The position numbers and the translations under genes are program-made. Shown here piece after piece: positions 3,701 to 5,356 of a stretch of DNA of 5,356 nucleotides. Source of the stretch: Methylobacter sp. (GTDB taxonomy: Bacteria; Pseudomonadota; Gammaproteobacteria; Methylococcales; Methylomonadaceae); assembly GCA_003158415.1 (NCBI GenBank), contig PMJA01000263.1, positions 3,829 through 9,184 of the forward strand. The letters run 5' to 3'. Every line of letters starts with the position of its first letter. Within the stretch, counting starts at the first letter, position 1. The notes beneath the pieces were generated by a model, which was given only the letters and a program-made list of their open reading frames with translations, was not told where the DNA came from and searched no databases.

Positions 3701-5356
3701 TTATTTTTTTTGCTTTCTTGCGAATTTATTTTTGCCTACGTTTTTGTCGCTACGGTTGTTGTCGAAGCCCGTGTACTTGGTTTTAAATGCCTGCATCTTG
3801 CCCGACGGTTCAGCCGTGCCTTTAGGCTGGTAGGAAGGAATTAAATGGTGCTTGCCGTTACCGATTAAATCATTGCGGCCCATCGCGTTTAAGGTATCGC
3901 GCAATAACGGCCAGTTAAGAGGGTCGTGGTAACGCAAAAAGGCTTTGTGCAACCGTCGCTGTTTGACCGTTTTGGGGATGGGCATATCCTCAGCTTTACG
4001 ACTGACTTTGTGTAGCGTGTCTTTTCCGGAATGATACATCGCGGTGGCGATGGACATCGGCGACGGCAAAAAGGCTTGCACCTGATCGGCCCTGAAGCCG
4101 TTACGCTTTAGCCACAAAGCCAGATTAAGCATATCGAGATCGGTAGTGCCGGGATGGGCGGCGATAAAATACGGTATCAGATATTGTTCCTTGCCCGCTT
4201 CTTTGGAGTATTTATCGAACATTTCCTTAAAGCGGTCGTAGGTTCCCATGCCCGGCTTCATCATTTTGGATAATACGCCTTGCTCGGTATGTTCCGGGGC
4301 GATTTTAAGATAGCCGCCGACATGATGCGTCACCAGCTCTTTGACATATTCAGGCGATTCTACGGCCAGATCGTAACGCAGGCCGGAGGCGATAAAAATC
4401 TTTTTGATGCCGGGCAATGCTCTGGCTCTGCGGTAGAGCTTAATCAGCGGGGTATGGTCGGTATTCAGGTTAGGGCATATCCCTGGATAAACGCAGGACG
4501 GCAGACGGCAGGCGGCCTCGATTTTCGGGTCTTTGCAGGCCAGCCGGTACATATTCGCGGTAGGGCCGCCCAAATCGGAAATATGGCCGGTAAAACTGGG
4601 CGAGGTGTCGCGGATAGCTTCGATTTCCCGGATGATGGAATCTTCGGAACGGCTTTGGATGATACGGCCTTCATGTTCGGTGATTGAGCAAAACGTGCAG
4701 CCGCCAAAACAGCCGCGCATGATGTTGACCGAATGCTGGATCATTTCAAACGCGGGTACGTTGGCATCGCCGTATTCCTTGTGCGGCACGCGCGAATAGG
4801 GCAGGTCGAAAACGCCATCCATTTCTTTGGTGGTCAGTGGAATAGGCGGCGGATTGATCCACACTTGCCGCAAACCGTGCTGTTGAATCAAGGGCCTTGC
4901 ATTGCCGGGATTGGTTTCGCCGTGCATGACGCGCGAGGCGTGGGCGTACAAGATCGGGTCGTCTTTTACCGCGTCATAGGCGGGTAAGCGGATAACGGTT
5001 TGCGAGCGCCGGTTTCTGATCAACAGCTTATCGAATTGTATGACTTTTTCGTCCGTATCGCTCTGTTCCGGTTTTTTATCGCAGGCCGGTTGTTCCTGGT
5101 ACGGGTCAATAGGCACCATTGCCGCGCCCGGTTTATCAATATCGGTAGAATCCTTGACCAGCCAACCTACAGGCAATTGCTTAACAAAATGCACCGTGCC
5201 GCGTATGCCTTTCAACTCGGAAATCGTTTCACCCTGAGCCAAACGATGGGCAATTTCAACCACCTGCCGTTCCGCATTACCATACACCAGCAGATCGGCC
5301 TTGGAATCCAGCAGGACGGATTTACGCACCTTATCCGACCAGTAATCATAATGGGC
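3701..5356 (-). CDS. ygiQ: YgiQ-family radical SAM protein, C-terminal 551 residues (5' end outside window)
   Basis: The reading frame is open to the window edge, and its first visible residues [21 protein letters not shown] match an internal part of E. coli YgiQ (about 740 residues). The true start lies upstream, with roughly 165-175 residues missing; the GTG at 5329 is an internal valine codon, not a start. The radical SAM cluster motif is CFGGCTFC (CX3CX2C; cysteines at 4711, 4699 and 4690), which binds the [4Fe-4S] cluster that cleaves S-adenosylmethionine. Further conserved blocks are [24 protein letters not shown], the extra cysteines of [26 protein letters not shown] and [13 protein letters not shown], followed by the C-terminal DUF3362-type region and a lysine-rich tail ending RKQKK. 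The cytoplasmic reaction and substrate of YgiQ are not established to my knowledge. No frameshift is visible. It is followed by tRNA-Thr on the same strand without a clear terminator between. Confidence 0.96.
   Translation of the reverse strand, partial: AHYDYWSDKVRKSVLLDSKADLLVYGNAERQVVEIAHRLAQGETISELKGIRGTVHFVKQLPVGWLVKDSTDIDKPGAAMVPIDPYQEQPACDKKPEQSDTDEKVIQFDKLLIRNRRSQTVIRLPAYDAVKDDPILYAHASRVMHGETNPGNARPLIQQHGLRQVWINPPPIPLTTKEMDGVFDLPYSRVPHKEYGDANVPAFEMIQHSVNIMRGCFGGCTFCSITEHEGRIIQSRSEDSIIREIEAIRDTSPSFTGHISDLGGPTANMYRLACKDPKIEAACRLPSCVYPGICPNLNTDHTPLIKLYRRARALPGIKKIFIASGLRYDLAVESPEYVKELVTHHVGGYLKIAPEHTEQGVLSKMMKPGMGTYDRFKEMFDKYSKEAGKEQYLIPYFIAAHPGTTDLDMLNLALWLKRNGFRADQVQAFLPSPMSIATAMYHSGKDTLHKVSRKAEDMPIPKTVKQRRLHKAFLRYHDPLNWPLLRDTLNAMGRNDLIGNGKHHLIPSYQPKGTAEPSGKMQAFKTKYTGFDNNRSDKNVGKNKFARKQKK

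Noticed and set aside
4280..4987. Several plus-strand frames of 80-135 codons opposite ygiQ
   Set aside because: They are antisense shadows of a strongly conserved coding sequence, with no start signals or recognisable products.
1..5356. CRISPR array, insertion sequence or integron site
   Set aside because: No regularly spaced repeats with unique spacers, no transposase or integrase coding sequence and no attC-like paired sites were found on reading both strands.

Overview
This 5.4 kb window looks like a bacterial chromosome, most likely gammaproteobacterial. The YgiQ-type radical SAM protein and PrmC are close to the E. coli proteins in layout and length, and the tRNA carries an encoded CCA. 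A methanotroph-like (Methylococcales) host is my impression only; nothing in the window proves it. All confident genes lie on the minus strand, so transcription runs from high to low coordinates.

Layout, in the direction of transcription. (1) 5356-3701: the 3' three quarters of a ygiQ-type radical SAM gene, cut by the window edge. (2) 3651-3576: tRNA-Thr(TGT), with its own sigma70-like promoter in the 49-base gap after ygiQ and a strong intrinsic terminator just downstream. (3) 3533-3272: a gap of about 260 bases with no convincing gene, only a 10-bp inverted repeat. (4) 3271-3101: a 56-codon ORF whose product carries the same peptide motif at both ends. (5) 3019-2657: an AbrB/MazE/SpoVT-fold antitoxin fused in frame to what looks like the last third of a PIN-domain toxin, apparently a collapsed vapBC locus that kept its antitoxin, ribosome binding site and a palindromic operator-like promoter. 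(6) 2656-2317: an AT-rich stretch (31% GC counted over 2401-2580) with a long hairpin, two tiny plus-strand ORFs of doubtful status, and a promoter with three 12-bp repeats. (7) 2316-973: a HipA-family kinase with its own N-terminal winged helix (YjjJ/HipH type). (8) 972-844: a 129-base unexplained spacer. (9) 843-4: prmC, complete.

The two ends (ygiQ, tRNA-Thr, prmC) are housekeeping genes. The 2.6 kb between the 3' end of the tRNA and prmC behaves like a small accessory cassette made of toxin-antitoxin material: an intact one-gene kinase with a DNA-binding domain, and a decayed two-gene module. No integrase, transposase, duplicated tRNA end or CRISPR array is visible.

The observations most worth following are the antitoxin-PIN remnant fusion with its intact operator-like promoter, the short protein with a duplicated motif, and the repeat array between the kinase promoter and its start codon.
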